Source: Agrobacterium sp. a22-2
GTDB lineage: Bacteria > Pseudomonadota > Alphaproteobacteria > Rhizobiales > Rhizobiaceae
Direction: 5' to 3'
Assembly: GCF_012276985.1 (NCBI RefSeq)
Contig: NZ_JAAXMM010000004.1
Coordinates: forward strand, 186,001 to 250,000
DNA length: 64,000 nt
Under the pieces are notes generated by a model. The model ran no database searches, was not told the origin of the DNA, and was given only the letters and a program-made list of their open reading frames with translations. Positions 8,727 through 17,485 of this stretch are shown here, piece after piece. Position 1 is the stretch's first letter. Every line of letters begins with the position of its first letter. The position numbers were made by a program, and so were the translations under genes.

Positions 8727-9653
8727 ATGGCTCCGATCATTTCCATTCGCGACCTGACCAAGACCTATGCCAACGGCTTCAATGCCCTCAAGGGCGTGAC
8801 GCTCGATATCGAGGAAGGCGAGATCCTCGCCCTGCTCGGGCCAAACGGCGCCGGCAAGACCACGCTGATTTCCATCGTCTGCGGCATTGCCAATCCGAGC
8901 GGCGGTTCGGTACACGTCGACGGCTTCGACGTCGTCAAGGACTTTCGCAAGACCCGCGGCGTTATCGGCCTGGTGCCGCAGGAACTGACCACCGACATGT
9001 TCGAGACGGTGCTCAACACCGTCAGCTTTTCGCGCGGCCTGAATGGGTTGCCGGCCGATCCCGCCCATATCGAAAAGGTGTTGAAGTCGCTCAGCCTCTG
9101 GGACAAGCGCAACAACGCGTTGCGCGAACTTTCAGGCGGCATGAAGCGGCGCGTGCTGATTGCCAAGGCGCTGTCGCACGAGCCACGCATCCTGTTTCTC
9201 GACGAGCCGACGGCCGGTGTCGATGTCAGCCTGCGCAAGGACATGTGGCAGTTGGTGAGCCGGTTGCGCGAGACCGGCGTGACGATCATCTTGACCACTC
9301 ACTATATCGAGGAGGCGCAGGAAATTGCCGACCGGATCGGCATCGTCAATCAGGGCGAGTTGCTGCTCGTGGAAGAGAAGAACGCGCTGATGCGCAAGCT
9401 CGGCCGCAAGCAGCTCATTCTCGAACTGGTCAAGCCGATCTCCGAGGTCCCGGCGACGCTCTCGGCTTTCAACCTGCTGCTTCAGGAGGGCGGGACGCAG
9501 CTGGTCTACGATTACGATGCCGAGAAGGATCATGGCGGCATTCCGGGCCTGCTGGCGGCCATCGAGGCGTCGGGCCTGCATTTTTCCGACCTTTCCACCC
9601 GCCAGACCTCGCTTGAGGACATCTTCGTTTCGCTGATCGGAGACGCATCATGA
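8727..9653 (+). CDS. ABC-2 exporter ATP-binding protein (YadG-like)
   Basis: 308 aa ATPase. Walker [10 protein letters not shown] at 38-46, signature LSGGM at 135-139, Walker B RILFLDEP at 154-161, H-loop His192 in TTHYIEEA. The long C-terminal part (about 230-308) is typical of the ABC-2 subfamily that works with a single small permease. The stop codon overlaps the permease start by 4 nt (ATGA), so the two are translationally coupled and form one exporter. It resembles the E. coli YadG/YadH pair; substrate unknown. Start ATG 8727 is preferred because homologous N-termini begin shortly before [14 protein letters not shown] 8721 is possible. Confidence 0.92.
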   Translation: MAPIISIRDLTKTYANGFNALKGVTLDIEEGEILALLGPNGAGKTTLISIVCGIANPSGGSVHVDGFDVVKDFRKTRGVIGLVPQELTTDMFETVLNTVSFSRGLNGLPADPAHIEKVLKSLSLWDKRNNALRELSGGMKRRVLIAKALSHEPRILFLDEPTAGVDVSLRKDMWQLVSRLRETGVTIILTTHYIEEAQEIADRIGIVNQGELLLVEEKNALMRKLGRKQLILELVKPISEVPATLSAFNLLLQEGGTQLVYDYDAEKDHGGIPGLLAAIEASGLHFSDLSTRQTSLEDIFVSLIGDAS

Positions 9654-10411
9654 ATTTCGAAGCCATCAAGGCCATCTATTACTACGAAATGGCGCGCACC
9701 GGCCGTACGCTGCTGCAGAGCGTCGTGTCTCCGGTTGTCTCGACGGCGCTCTATTTCATCGTCTTCGGCGCGGCGGTCGGGCCGCGCATGCAGGAGATCG
9801 AAGGTGTTTCCTACGGCGCCTTCATCACGCCCGGCCTGATCATGCTGACGCTGATTTCACAATGCCTCGCGAATGGCGCCAACGGCATCTATTTCCCGAA
9901 ATTCACCGGCACGATCTACGAAATCCTCTCGGCACCGGTCGCCATGACGGAAATCCTGATCGGCTATGTCGGTGCGGCGACCACCAAGGGGATGATGATC
10001 GGCCTGATCATCTTGGCCACCGCCGCTTTCTTCGTCGATCTGAGGATCGATCACCCTGTCCTGATGATCGTCTTCATGCTGCTGACGGCGATCACCTTCA
10101 GCATGGCCGGTTTCATCATCGGCATCTGGGCCAAGAATTTCGAGCAGCTGAGCCTGGTGCCGATGCTGGTCGTACCGCCGCTGACCTTTCTCGGCGGGAC
10201 GTTCTATTCGGTCAGCATGCTGCCGCCGCTCTGGCAGACGGTCAGCCATTTCAATCCGGTTCTTTATCTGGTGAGCGGCTTCCGCTGGAGCTTCTTTGAA
10301 GTGGCCGATGTCGATCCGCTGATCAGCGTGGCGATGGTCGGGGCCTTTCTGGCGCTGTGCCTCGCCTTCCTGGCCTGGGTGTTCCGGACCGGCTACAAGC
10401 TGCGCAACTGA
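9650..10411 (+). CDS. ABC-2 exporter permease (YadH-like)
   Basis: 253 aa inner-membrane protein with about six hydrophobic helices, matching the ABC-2 membrane family (PF01061). Recognisable features are the first helix around [20 protein letters not shown], the loop [18 protein letters not shown] and the late segment [20 protein letters not shown] that is highly typical of YadH/NodJ-type permeases. It overlaps the ATPase gene by 4 nt. Rhizobial NodIJ is related, but no nod genes or nod boxes are nearby, so a general lipid or drug export role is more likely. Confidence 0.92.
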   Translation: MNFEAIKAIYYYEMARTGRTLLQSVVSPVVSTALYFIVFGAAVGPRMQEIEGVSYGAFITPGLIMLTLISQCLANGANGIYFPKFTGTIYEILSAPVAMTEILIGYVGAATTKGMMIGLIILATAAFFVDLRIDHPVLMIVFMLLTAITFSMAGFIIGIWAKNFEQLSLVPMLVVPPLTFLGGTFYSVSMLPPLWQTVSHFNPVLYLVSGFRWSFFEVADVDPLISVAMVGAFLALCLAFLAWVFRTGYKLRN

Positions 10412-10433
10412 TCAGCCCGCCAAAACCAAGCGG

Positions 10434-11132
10434 TCAGTCGCGCAGGCGCAATTCGTCGGTCTGCATCTGCAGCGAGCCGAGGGTGGACAGAAAGGTCATG
10501 CCGAGCAGGCTCTGGTCGAGCTTTCCTTCCTCGGCAACGATGGCCTGAATATTCTGCCGGAGGATCGGGCCGATCGCCACCTGCGCCAGCCGGATCGGCG
10601 CGGCCATGGCGCGGCCGTTGGCGGTGATGATCGTCTGGGTATAGGTCAGGTCGGCAGGGTCTATGCCGATCCGCACCGCATCCTCGAAGCTGAGGGCCAC
10701 GGAGCTGGCGCCGGTGTCGATGAGCATCGGCACCGATACGCCATCGACCTCCACCCGGGTTTCGAAGTGCCCGCCGAGCGACTTGTGCAGGATCACTTCC
10801 ATGCCGCCTTCGCTGGTGGTGACCACCACGGCGCGGCCAGGCACCAGACCAGCCAGCAGGCGATTGCCGACGGTTGCGAAATCCTCGCGGTAGAGATATC
10901 CGGTGACCAGCACCAGGATGATCAGCAGCCACCAGGCTATCTGGCGAACGCTCTCGCTCAAGGAGCGGCGGCTTGCCAGGATGCCGACCGAGAGCAGGGC
11001 GGCAAACGGCAGCAGAGTGATCATCTGGCCGAAACTGTCATTGTCCATGCCGAAACTGCGACCGCTGTCGTGATTGAGCAGCAGAACGGCGAGGCCGAAG
11101 CCGAGGATGGCCAGAACGATGATGAGGCGCAT
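10434..11132 (-). CDS. Membrane-anchored retropepsin-like aspartic protease (TIGR02281 type)
   Basis: 232 aa. Three N-terminal membrane helices (about 1-20, 35-55, 65-82) are followed by a single clan-AA protease domain (about 110-232). The catalytic motif MLIDTGASSVAL and the later hydrophobic-Gly motif (SLLGMTFLSTL) are present as in retroviral-type proteases, which work as dimers; the domain would face the periplasm. Substrate unknown. Its start overlaps the stop of the DUF1289 gene upstream by a single base, so both belong to one minus-strand operon. Confidence 0.88.
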   Translation of the reverse strand: MRLIIVLAILGFGLAVLLLNHDSGRSFGMDNDSFGQMITLLPFAALLSVGILASRRSLSESVRQIAWWLLIILVLVTGYLYREDFATVGNRLLAGLVPGRAVVVTTSEGGMEVILHKSLGGHFETRVEVDGVSVPMLIDTGASSVALSFEDAVRIGIDPADLTYTQTIITANGRAMAAPIRLAQVAIGPILRQNIQAIVAEEGKLDQSLLGMTFLSTLGSLQMQTDELRLRD

Positions 11133-11383
11133 CAGAGGGCTTCGCGCTCCCGCGCCATGCGGCTGCGGCGGGTTTCGCGGCGCGGCTTGCGTTCAAGTCC
11201 TTCAAGCCGTTCGGCCAATAGTCCCATGATGGCGCTGCGTTCGCTGTCGGAATAGCTGGTCCAGGCGCCGATCTCGTCGCGCGTGCGGCCGCAGCCGAAG
11301 CAGTAGCCGGTGTTGCTATCGATCGAGCAGAGGAGGATGCAGGGCGATTCCATCGTGCGGGCCTTGTTGTCGAGGCTTACCAT
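11132..11383 (-). CDS. DUF1289 small cysteine-rich protein
   Basis: 83 aa (73 if Met11 is the start). The family signature is visible: ESPCILLCSID followed by YCFGCGRT, four cysteines that probably bind a metal or Fe-S centre, then an Arg-rich tail. DUF1289 proteins are common short proteins in proteobacteria without an assigned role. It lies between cobS and the aspartic protease on the same strand; the stop overlaps the protease start by one base. The link with cobalamin synthesis is probably only positional. Confidence 0.85.
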   Translation of the reverse strand: MVSLDNKARTMESPCILLCSIDSNTGYCFGCGRTRDEIGAWTSYSDSERSAIMGLLAERLEGLERKPRRETRRSRMAREREAL

Positions 11384-11392
11384 ATTGGGCCG

Positions 11393-12175
11393 TCAGGCGG
11401 CCATGGCAAGGGCCGTCAGCCCGACCGCTTCGCAAATCTGCTGGCAGGCACCGATCGTGTCGCCGGTGTGACCGCCGATGCGGCGGCGCACGAAGCCGAG
11501 AAAGACGACCGCCGCTCCGGCACTGGCGGCAAGGGTGGTAAAGAGGGCAAAGATCGATATTGCCGGCACGATGGTTATGGCGGCAATCAGCGCTGCCGAA
11601 ATCAGGGCGGCATGAAGGGCTGTCTTTTCCGGTGATCGTAGCGAGGCTGCCACGCCGTCGGTGCGTGCCGGCGGCAGGGCCGACCAGTGCCAGACCATCA
11701 GCGCCCGGCTGAGCGCTGCAATGGCCGGCAGGCAGAGAGCCGCGGCCACCGGAGACAGTTGCTGCGCCAGCCCTGCGATCGCCGCAATGCGCATGGCAAA
11801 GACCAGAATCAGCGCGACGACCCCATAGGACCCGACCCGGCTGTCCTTCATGATGGTCAGCGCATGCTCCCGGTCGCGCCCGCCACCAAGGCCATCGGCG
11901 GTGTCGCCGAGTCCATCCTCGTGCAGGGCGCCGGTCAGCAGCGTCTGCACCGCAATGGCTGCTACCGCCGCCATCAGTGGCGTGGCGCCAAGGGTCAGCA
12001 TGATGGCCAGGACCACGGCCGCGGGTACGAGAATCAGCGCTCCGGCCAGCGGAAAGCCCTGGACCGTGCGTGACATGGCGCCGCTTTGGCCGACGAAAAA
12101 ATGGCCGGAAACGGGCAGGCGGCTCAGAAAAGCGAGGGACCTGACGGTATCGCCATAAAATTCGCGCAAATCCAT
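11393..12175 (-). CDS. cobS: Adenosylcobinamide-GDP ribazoletransferase
   Basis: About 260 aa integral membrane enzyme joining adenosylcobinamide-GDP and alpha-ribazole (phosphate) in the last steps of cobalamin assembly (CobS; CobV in Pseudomonas nomenclature). The family signature GALHEDGLGDTADGLGGG with its acidic residues lies near residues 80-97, followed by RVGSYG; several hydrophobic helices fill the rest. The start is set at ATG 12175 (MDLREFYGDTVRSLAFLSRL) to match the family's N-terminus; the frame is open to 12277. It is divergent from cobT across about 140 bp, so the two lower-ligand steps sit back to back. No cobalamin riboswitch was recognised. Confidence 0.92.
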   Translation of the reverse strand: MDLREFYGDTVRSLAFLSRLPVSGHFFVGQSGAMSRTVQGFPLAGALILVPAAVVLAIMLTLGATPLMAAVAAIAVQTLLTGALHEDGLGDTADGLGGGRDREHALTIMKDSRVGSYGVVALILVFAMRIAAIAGLAQQLSPVAAALCLPAIAALSRALMVWHWSALPPARTDGVAASLRSPEKTALHAALISAALIAAITIVPAISIFALFTTLAASAGAAVVFLGFVRRRIGGHTGDTIGACQQICEAVGLTALAMAA

Positions 12176-12317
12176 CGGATCGCGGCACTCCATTGTCGAA
12201 GGCAAAGACATAGGCACAGGGCAGGGCGGCATTATGGCTTGTTGCGGTCCGGTCCTCTGCGTATTAGATGAGCCCACAAAGCCCGATTTCTAAGAGAAAC
12301 ACAAGAAAGCCTGCCTG

Positions 12318-13340
12318 ATGAGCGTGACCGGTCTGCCATTCGATGATTTCCGTTCGCTTCTGCGTGACCTGCCCGGTCCGGATACGGCGGCGCTGGTGGC
12401 GGCGCGCGATCGGGACCGACAGCTGACCAAGCCGCCGGGCTCGCTCGGCCGGCTGGAGGAAATCGCCATGTGGCTTGCGGCCTGGACCGGCCGGCCGCCG
12501 GCGGTCAACCGGCCGCTGGTGGCGATCTTTGCCGGCAATCATGGCGTCACGAAGCATGGCATCACGCCCTATCCGTCGTCGGTCACCCAGCAGATGGTCG
12601 AGAATTTTGCCGCCGGCGGTGCTGCCATCAATCAAATCTGCGTGACCTATGATCTCGGTCTGAAGATTTTCGATCTGGCGCTCGACTACCCGACCGGTGA
12701 CATCACCTGTGAGCCTGCCCTGTCGGAGCGCGACTGTGCGGCGACGATGGCGTTTGGCATGGAGGCCATTGCCGGGGGAACGGATCTCCTGTGCATCGGC
12801 GAAATGGGCATCGGCAACACGACGATTGCTGCGGCCATCAACCTTGCCCTTTATGGCGGCACGGCCGAGGACTGGGTCGGGCCTGGAACCGGATCGCAGG
12901 GCGACGTGCTGAAGCGCAAGACGGAGGCCGTCGAGGCGGCCGTGAATTTTCACCGGGATCACCTGGACGATCCGTTCGAAGTGCTGCGGCGGCTCGGCGG
13001 TCGCGAGATTGCCGCGATGGCCGGCGCGATCCTGGCGGCGCGCATGGAAAAGATCCCGGTCCTGATCGATGGCTACGTGGCGACGTCGGCCGCTGCCATT
13101 CTGAAGGCCATGAACCCGTCCGCCCTCGACCATTGCCTGATCGGCCATGTCTCGGCCGAGCCCGGACATCTGCGGGCGATCGAAAAGCTCGGTAAGACGC
13201 CGCTTTTGGCGCTCGGCATGCGTCTCGGCGAGGGGACCGGGGCAGCGCTTGCCGCCGGCATCGTCAAGGCGGCGGCGGCCTGCCATGCCGGCATGGCGAC
13301 ATTCGACAGCGCCGGAGTGACCAACAAATCCCATGAGTGA
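12318..13340 (+). CDS. cobT: Nicotinate-nucleotide--dimethylbenzimidazole phosphoribosyltransferase
   Basis: 340 aa. It activates dimethylbenzimidazole to alpha-ribazole phosphate for the lower ligand of cobalamin (CobT; CobU in Pseudomonas). Conserved landmarks are KPPGSLGRLE near the N-terminus, FAGNHGV, the Gly-rich EMGIGNTT, and the C-terminal LGEGTGAAL whose Glu (about residue 305) is the family's catalytic base. Its product is used by CobS, encoded divergently. The 3' end overlaps dgkA by 8 nt. Confidence 0.94.
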   Translation: MSVTGLPFDDFRSLLRDLPGPDTAALVAARDRDRQLTKPPGSLGRLEEIAMWLAAWTGRPPAVNRPLVAIFAGNHGVTKHGITPYPSSVTQQMVENFAAGGAAINQICVTYDLGLKIFDLALDYPTGDITCEPALSERDCAATMAFGMEAIAGGTDLLCIGEMGIGNTTIAAAINLALYGGTAEDWVGPGTGSQGDVLKRKTEAVEAAVNFHRDHLDDPFEVLRRLGGREIAAMAGAILAARMEKIPVLIDGYVATSAAAILKAMNPSALDHCLIGHVSAEPGHLRAIEKLGKTPLLALGMRLGEGTGAALAAGIVKAAAACHAGMATFDSAGVTNKSHE

Positions 13341-13740
13341 TCGTATCACCCGCGAGGCGGGACAAAGGCATGCAAGTGCCAATCCGATCCGCAAGGTCAC
13401 CGGCTTTGCCCATGTCTTCGCCGCCTCGCGCTATTCGCTGCAGGGATTTCGACGGCTGATCGGCGAATCGGCCTTTCGCCATGAACTCATCGCGTTTGCC
13501 GCCGGCTTCGCGCTGTTTGCCATTGCCGGGGCGGCACTCTGGGAATATCTGGCTTTCCTCTTGCTGATGCTGGTTCTGTTCGCCGTCGAGGCGCTCAATA
13601 CGGCGATCGAGGAACTGGTCGACCGGATCTCGCCGGAAATATCGACTGTCGGCCGCAATGCCAAGGACCTCGGCTCGTTCGCGGTGTTCTGCCTGCTCGT
13701 CGCCAACGGCCTGTTTGCCGGTTACGTCGTTTTCTTCTGA
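13333..13740 (+). CDS. dgkA: Diacylglycerol kinase
   Basis: 135 aa. Three membrane helices and the DgkA hallmark EALNTAIEELVDRIS followed by AKDLGSFAVF. It phosphorylates diacylglycerol to phosphatidic acid in the inner membrane; in rhizobia it recycles diacylglycerol released when cyclic glucans or membrane-derived sugars are decorated with phosphoglycerol. It starts inside the end of cobT (8-nt overlap), so expression is probably coupled. Confidence 0.93.
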   Translation: MSDRITREAGQRHASANPIRKVTGFAHVFAASRYSLQGFRRLIGESAFRHELIAFAAGFALFAIAGAALWEYLAFLLLMLVLFAVEALNTAIEELVDRISPEISTVGRNAKDLGSFAVFCLLVANGLFAGYVVFF

Positions 13741-13850
13741 TCGTTCGGCAAAACCTTCAGCCCTGGTGCCGCGCAGCGCCGGGTCGCTGATTCACCGGCA
13801 TTGATTTGCCCATGCCCGCTGGAAAACGCGCGCATCAAAAAGGAAAAACC

Positions 13851-14090
13851 ATGAAATTTCTTCGCATTCTGTTGACGGTGGTACTGGCTGTCGTTCTGGT
13901 CGCCGGCTTCCGCTGGTATCGCTATGTCACCAATGTCGAAAGCCCTTACAATGAAGTGGGCATCGAGTTGAACAGCCGCATGCCCGCGCCGATCAACAAA
14001 TGGGGCTGCGACAAGCTGCACACCACTTTCAGCACCATGCTGCCGCCCTATGGCTGCCAATCGACGGCTGACGCGACGCAGTGGCTGTAA
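13851..14090 (+). CDS. Small single-helix membrane/secreted protein, unknown
   Basis: 79 aa. Residues 4-22 (LRILLTVVLAVVLVAGF) form one hydrophobic helix or uncleaved signal anchor, followed by a short polar domain with two Cys (KWGCDKLH, PPYGCQS). AAAAAGGA lies 7-12 nt before ATG 13851, a good ribosome site, which decides the start over the upstream ATG at 13806. I recognise no family. It marks the right end of the conserved core before the polysaccharide island. Confidence 0.7.
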   Translation: MKFLRILLTVVLAVVLVAGFRWYRYVTNVESPYNEVGIELNSRMPAPINKWGCDKLHTTFSTMLPPYGCQSTADATQWL

Positions 14091-14118
14091 GAGGGGCACT
14101 GTCCGACGGCAGCGCCTT

Positions 14119-14937
14119 CTACAAAAGGCTCACTGTGCCGTTTGACGCCTTGTAACCGTAGAGATCCAGAGCCGGCTTTGTGATCGAGGCTATGACATCA
14201 AACTCTCGCTTCGGCAGATCGACATTCGGAGTGAATTTGGTCTGCCGGATCGGCGCCGACAGGTCGATATCGCCATGGCCGACTGCGCCCTTGGCATAGG
14301 CCTCATGGGAATTCAGAACATCCGGCGTCCAACCGAGACCCAGCATTTCCAAGACTCGTTTCAGTTGAACGGCCGGATCGGCGACGAAGTCCTCGTAGCG
14401 TACGACACCCAATCGCTGGCTTTCCGGTGCCGTCATCTTGGCCAGGTAGAGCCGTGCGGTCGCTTCTGTCTCATCGCCTGTCCGGCACAGGTCGACCAGG
14501 GACCGGTCGATCTGCAGGGCCCATCGCGCCAGCCGCTTGCGCCTGGCGCCTTCATTCTCCTGATTGCTCAGGGCGTATTGCTTAAGGCTTTTGACAATTG
14601 CGAAAGGGTTGCGGGCAAGGACAAAATTCACATGCGGATATTTGTGGACCCATATGCCGTATTTCACCAGGATGATGCCGAATGGATGGGGATTACGGTG
14701 CGCGAGAAGCGGGTGGCCGCGCCTGATGACGGTATCGGAATATTCCCGCAGGGCATGAAACAGCGCGTTGTCCTGCGGCAGCTCCCTATCGCCCGAGACA
14801 ATCTGGTTGACCACCGAGATCCGGCTATGGGCCTCCAGGCAGCGCAGCATGAGCGTCTCGCCGGAACGGGCAAAGCTCGTCATGAAAACCACGCGCAGCA
14901 TGTGCGCATATGAATGTCTGAGATCCGATAGACGCAT
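14119..14937 (-). CDS. Sulfotransferase family protein
   Basis: 272 aa, soluble. Two PAPS-binding elements are visible: the 5'-phosphosulfate loop FMTSFARSGETLMLR (about 18-32) and the 3'-phosphate motif FVLARNPFAIVKSLKQY (about 104-120). A later VRYEDFVADP (about 180) is the conserved acidic segment of this superfamily. It probably transfers sulfate from PAPS to a sugar or lipid carrier of a surface polysaccharide. It is a paralog of the protein encoded at 16650 (same SGET loop, RNPF and YEDF motifs, and a C-terminus with GHGDI/GHGNI and LDxYGY). Start ATG 14937 or ATG 14901; neither has a strong ribosome site. Acceptor unknown. Confidence 0.82.
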   Translation of the reverse strand: MRLSDLRHSYAHMLRVVFMTSFARSGETLMLRCLEAHSRISVVNQIVSGDRELPQDNALFHALREYSDTVIRRGHPLLAHRNPHPFGIILVKYGIWVHKYPHVNFVLARNPFAIVKSLKQYALSNQENEGARRKRLARWALQIDRSLVDLCRTGDETEATARLYLAKMTAPESQRLGVVRYEDFVADPAVQLKRVLEMLGLGWTPDVLNSHEAYAKGAVGHGDIDLSAPIRQTKFTPNVDLPKREFDVIASITKPALDLYGYKASNGTVSLL

Positions 14938-15138
14938 CGTTGGCCGATTGCTTTCGTAATGTTGTCGTTACAGCGCCGCCGTCACGACGAGACCGCGATG
15001 GCAGTTTCATTGCTCAGGTGCGCTCTGGAAAGGCGGGTTCTTCAAGCCGAGGCGGGTCAGCCTGCAAGCTTGATGCTGATCATCGTTGCAACTGCGCAAC
15101 GATGCATCTCAAAAACCAGCAAGCATGCGATCCGTCGT

Positions 15139-16419
15139 TCATCTCTCGACCATTTCGTTAGGTTGCACCGCTGCTTCTCCCGGGTTTGTCGCTGCGTCGG
15201 TCGCGGCAATATCCACAGGTGAATAGACAAGGTTGAGCTTCGGGGCATTCGTCTCGGCCCAACTCCTGACGAATGCCTTATCGACTGCCCGTTCCAAGAG
15301 CCATGCCAGCCGCGCACTTGCTCTTTCGGTTCGGCCGGTCTCTGCGAGATAGCGGACGCAGCCGATGCCAAGACGGGCGTTGCGCGAGTTACCCTTCGCG
15401 ACCGCCTTCCATTGACGATCGGCAAAGGCAATCTCTCCGACCGCTGAGTAATACTGCGATGCCGCCATCCATGCACGGGGAAACTCTTCGTAATTCAGGG
15501 GTGCATGCTTCAGCAATGCCGCAACCGCCTTCTTTCGCTGGCGTCGCATTAGAGCAGGGATGGCTCCCTCATAGTAGGCGGTCGAGGCTCGGCAGGACTT
15601 TCTGATATGGCGGCACTTCTCATGGTCGAGTTCGCCATTAATAGACCAGCGCGTGAAGTCCTTCAGCACACCGGCATCACGCATCGCCCCGCCGACCTTA
15701 TGGCCGACAAAAGGTAGCTGCACATGGAAGATATTGTGCTGGTCGAGCCGATGCACGTGCATGGCATCTTGCTTCAACATTGGATCGTAGGCGACGATGA
15801 CACGTTTCGCAAGGCGGGTACTGTCGATGGCATCGGCAAAGGGGCCGTGCCAATCATATTGCCTCCCATAGTTCCAGCGGTCTTCCCAGGGCACGATATG
15901 CGGCGCAAGGGTGCTCTGTGGCTGTATGGCAACTATCGTGGAGCCGGGATGTACGGCCGAGAACGCAAGGGAGGCATATCCACCCATGCTGCCGCCCGTG
16001 AAGACGACATTGGAAAACCCATGAAAGAACCGGGAGGCGGCCAGGAACTTGAAATATTCAACAACGTCGGGTGAGCGGTACCAATTGACGATCTTCGGCT
16101 TAAAAGCCAGCACTGAATAGCCTGAATCTGTCAAGAATTTGGTGCCAAATCCGTCCCTAGTTCCGTCTGGGCGCTCGAAGGGAGGCCCTGCACCCTCAAA
16201 TGAAACAACGAGCGTATCGTATGCCTGTTTGCCGGGGCAGAAATCCACAAAGCAGGTCAGAAGGTTCACTTGGAAATAGGCCGCCCCATTTTGATAGCTC
16301 CGAGTAGGTGCACAGGCCGCAGCGGATGGCATTGCCGCGTCCTCCACGGCCGTAACAACAGTATGCTTGGACAAATCGGCAACGATGCCGCTGCTTTGTG
16401 ACTTGCTAACGAAATCCAC
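15139..16419 (-). CDS. Alpha/beta-hydrolase-like protein with C-terminal helical repeats
   Basis: 426 aa. The nucleophile elbow TGGSMGGYAS gives Ser144; His240 (LPFVGHKVGG) and Asp212 or Asp218 can complete a triad, so an esterase or acyltransferase on a polysaccharide is plausible. The part from about 265 on is helical, with TPR-like spacing (YEEFPRAWMAASQYYSAVGE, RNARLGIGCVRYLAETG). No signal peptide, so cytoplasmic. The start is GTG 16419, directly behind a run of eight G on the coding strand that serves as the ribosome site. It sits between two sulfotransferase genes in the surface-polysaccharide cluster. The precise reaction is unknown. Confidence 0.65.
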   Translation of the reverse strand: MDFVSKSQSSGIVADLSKHTVVTAVEDAAMPSAAACAPTRSYQNGAAYFQVNLLTCFVDFCPGKQAYDTLVVSFEGAGPPFERPDGTRDGFGTKFLTDSGYSVLAFKPKIVNWYRSPDVVEYFKFLAASRFFHGFSNVVFTGGSMGGYASLAFSAVHPGSTIVAIQPQSTLAPHIVPWEDRWNYGRQYDWHGPFADAIDSTRLAKRVIVAYDPMLKQDAMHVHRLDQHNIFHVQLPFVGHKVGGAMRDAGVLKDFTRWSINGELDHEKCRHIRKSCRASTAYYEGAIPALMRRQRKKAVAALLKHAPLNYEEFPRAWMAASQYYSAVGEIAFADRQWKAVAKGNSRNARLGIGCVRYLAETGRTERASARLAWLLERAVDKAFVRSWAETNAPKLNLVYSPVDIAATDAATNPGEAAVQPNEMVER

Positions 16420-16423
16420 CCAG

Positions 16424-16431
16424 CCCCCCCC
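16424..16431 (-). repeat. Eight-base G tract at the ribosome-binding position
   Basis: C8 on the plus strand reads as G8 on the coding strand, ending 4 nt before the GTG start at 16419. TACAAT (plus 16435-16440, reverse) lies directly upstream and could be a -10 element, which would put transcription start inside or next to the tract. Length change by slippage would alter both leader length and ribosome-site spacing. Confidence 0.5.
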
Positions 16432-16649
16432 TTGATTGTAATGCTAGTATTTAACACCAGCCGGCAAGCGAGATCAACCTGTCGGTTCTTGGCTAATCGG
16501 GTGATGATCTGACAAATGCTACGCGACGTGGGAAGATTCTTGTATTGCACAGGGGGGACCAGATCGAACCTAGGACAAAGAAGGGGGCGTCACGGGTTGA
16601 CCAGACAGGCTGTTTCGGTTCAATAGTTTGGCCAAAACGGAGATTTGAA

Positions 16650-17444
16650 TTGGAACACCCAGTCTATCAGATGACGAGTTTTTCTCGTTCCGGCGAAACG
16701 CTTTTGCAGCGTTGCCTGGACGCACATCCAAAGATCCGTGCCGTCCATCAGATCGCGAAAGTTGACACCGAGAGGGACCTATCGCTGTTCGAGCATTTGA
16801 GAACCAGTGGGGCCACAACGCTGCGCTCAGGTCACGCGGCGATCAGCCACTGGGATATTGCGCCGGGAACGGCGGTACTGATGAAAAACGCCACTTTCAT
16901 CGACAAACACGAGCGGCGCGGTTTTATCCTGATCCGGAACCCGTTTTCTGTCGTGTTTAGTGCGCACCGCTATCGGCAGGATGAGGAGCAGTGGAAGCGC
17001 AATAGGCTTCAGCAGGTGCGTTGGTGCAAGACGATCGACAAGGCGATGTTGCCGTACATTCAGACTGGCGAGATTCTCGACACGTTCCTTGCTCTCTACA
17101 CTGCGAAAATGATGCATGATTTTAATTCTGGATTGCCGATCGTGCGGTATGAGGACTTCATCCTGAATCCAGAGGCCGAACTGCGTAAGGTCGTCGGACA
17201 TTTCGGTCTTGAGTGGGATGATATGGTGATACGGTCACACGAGAAATATAGCGAAGGCGAGTTCGGACACGGCAACATCAAGCTCTGGCAACCCATCCAC
17301 AACAAGTCGATGGACAAATACAACGAGTTGGATGCCCGGATGCTGAGTCGAATATACTCACTGACGCGGCCCGTGCTGGATGCCTATGGTTACGGGTGGG
17401 ACGGCAAAAAGATTGATCTCGGGGCTATTGATCAGCGATTCTAG
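16650..17444 (+). CDS. Sulfotransferase family protein (paralog)
   Basis: 264 aa. PAPS elements: YQMTSFSRSGETLLQR near the N-terminus and FILIRNPFSVVFSAHRY, then IVRYEDFILNPEAELRKV. It has the same architecture as the protein encoded at 14119 on the other strand, with moderate divergence, so it is an old duplication or independent recruitment of a related enzyme. Start TTG 16650 is preferred: GGAG lies 7 nt upstream and protein length then matches the paralog; the frame also stays open to a TTG at 16545. It is followed after 41 nt by the WcbI-GSCFA gene, probably one transcript. Likely role: sulfation of a surface glycan. Confidence 0.8.
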   Translation: MEHPVYQMTSFSRSGETLLQRCLDAHPKIRAVHQIAKVDTERDLSLFEHLRTSGATTLRSGHAAISHWDIAPGTAVLMKNATFIDKHERRGFILIRNPFSVVFSAHRYRQDEEQWKRNRLQQVRWCKTIDKAMLPYIQTGEILDTFLALYTAKMMHDFNSGLPIVRYEDFILNPEAELRKVVGHFGLEWDDMVIRSHEKYSEGEFGHGNIKLWQPIHNKSMDKYNELDARMLSRIYSLTRPVLDAYGYGWDGKKIDLGAIDQRF

Positions 17445-17485
17445 ACGTGTTTTGACGAGCCTGCGCTATAGCAAAGAGGTGCCAC

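Noticed and set aside
9650..10411. NodIJ nodulation-factor exporter
   Set aside because: The ABC-2 pair is related, but no nod genes or nod box are nearby; YadGH-like export is the safer call.
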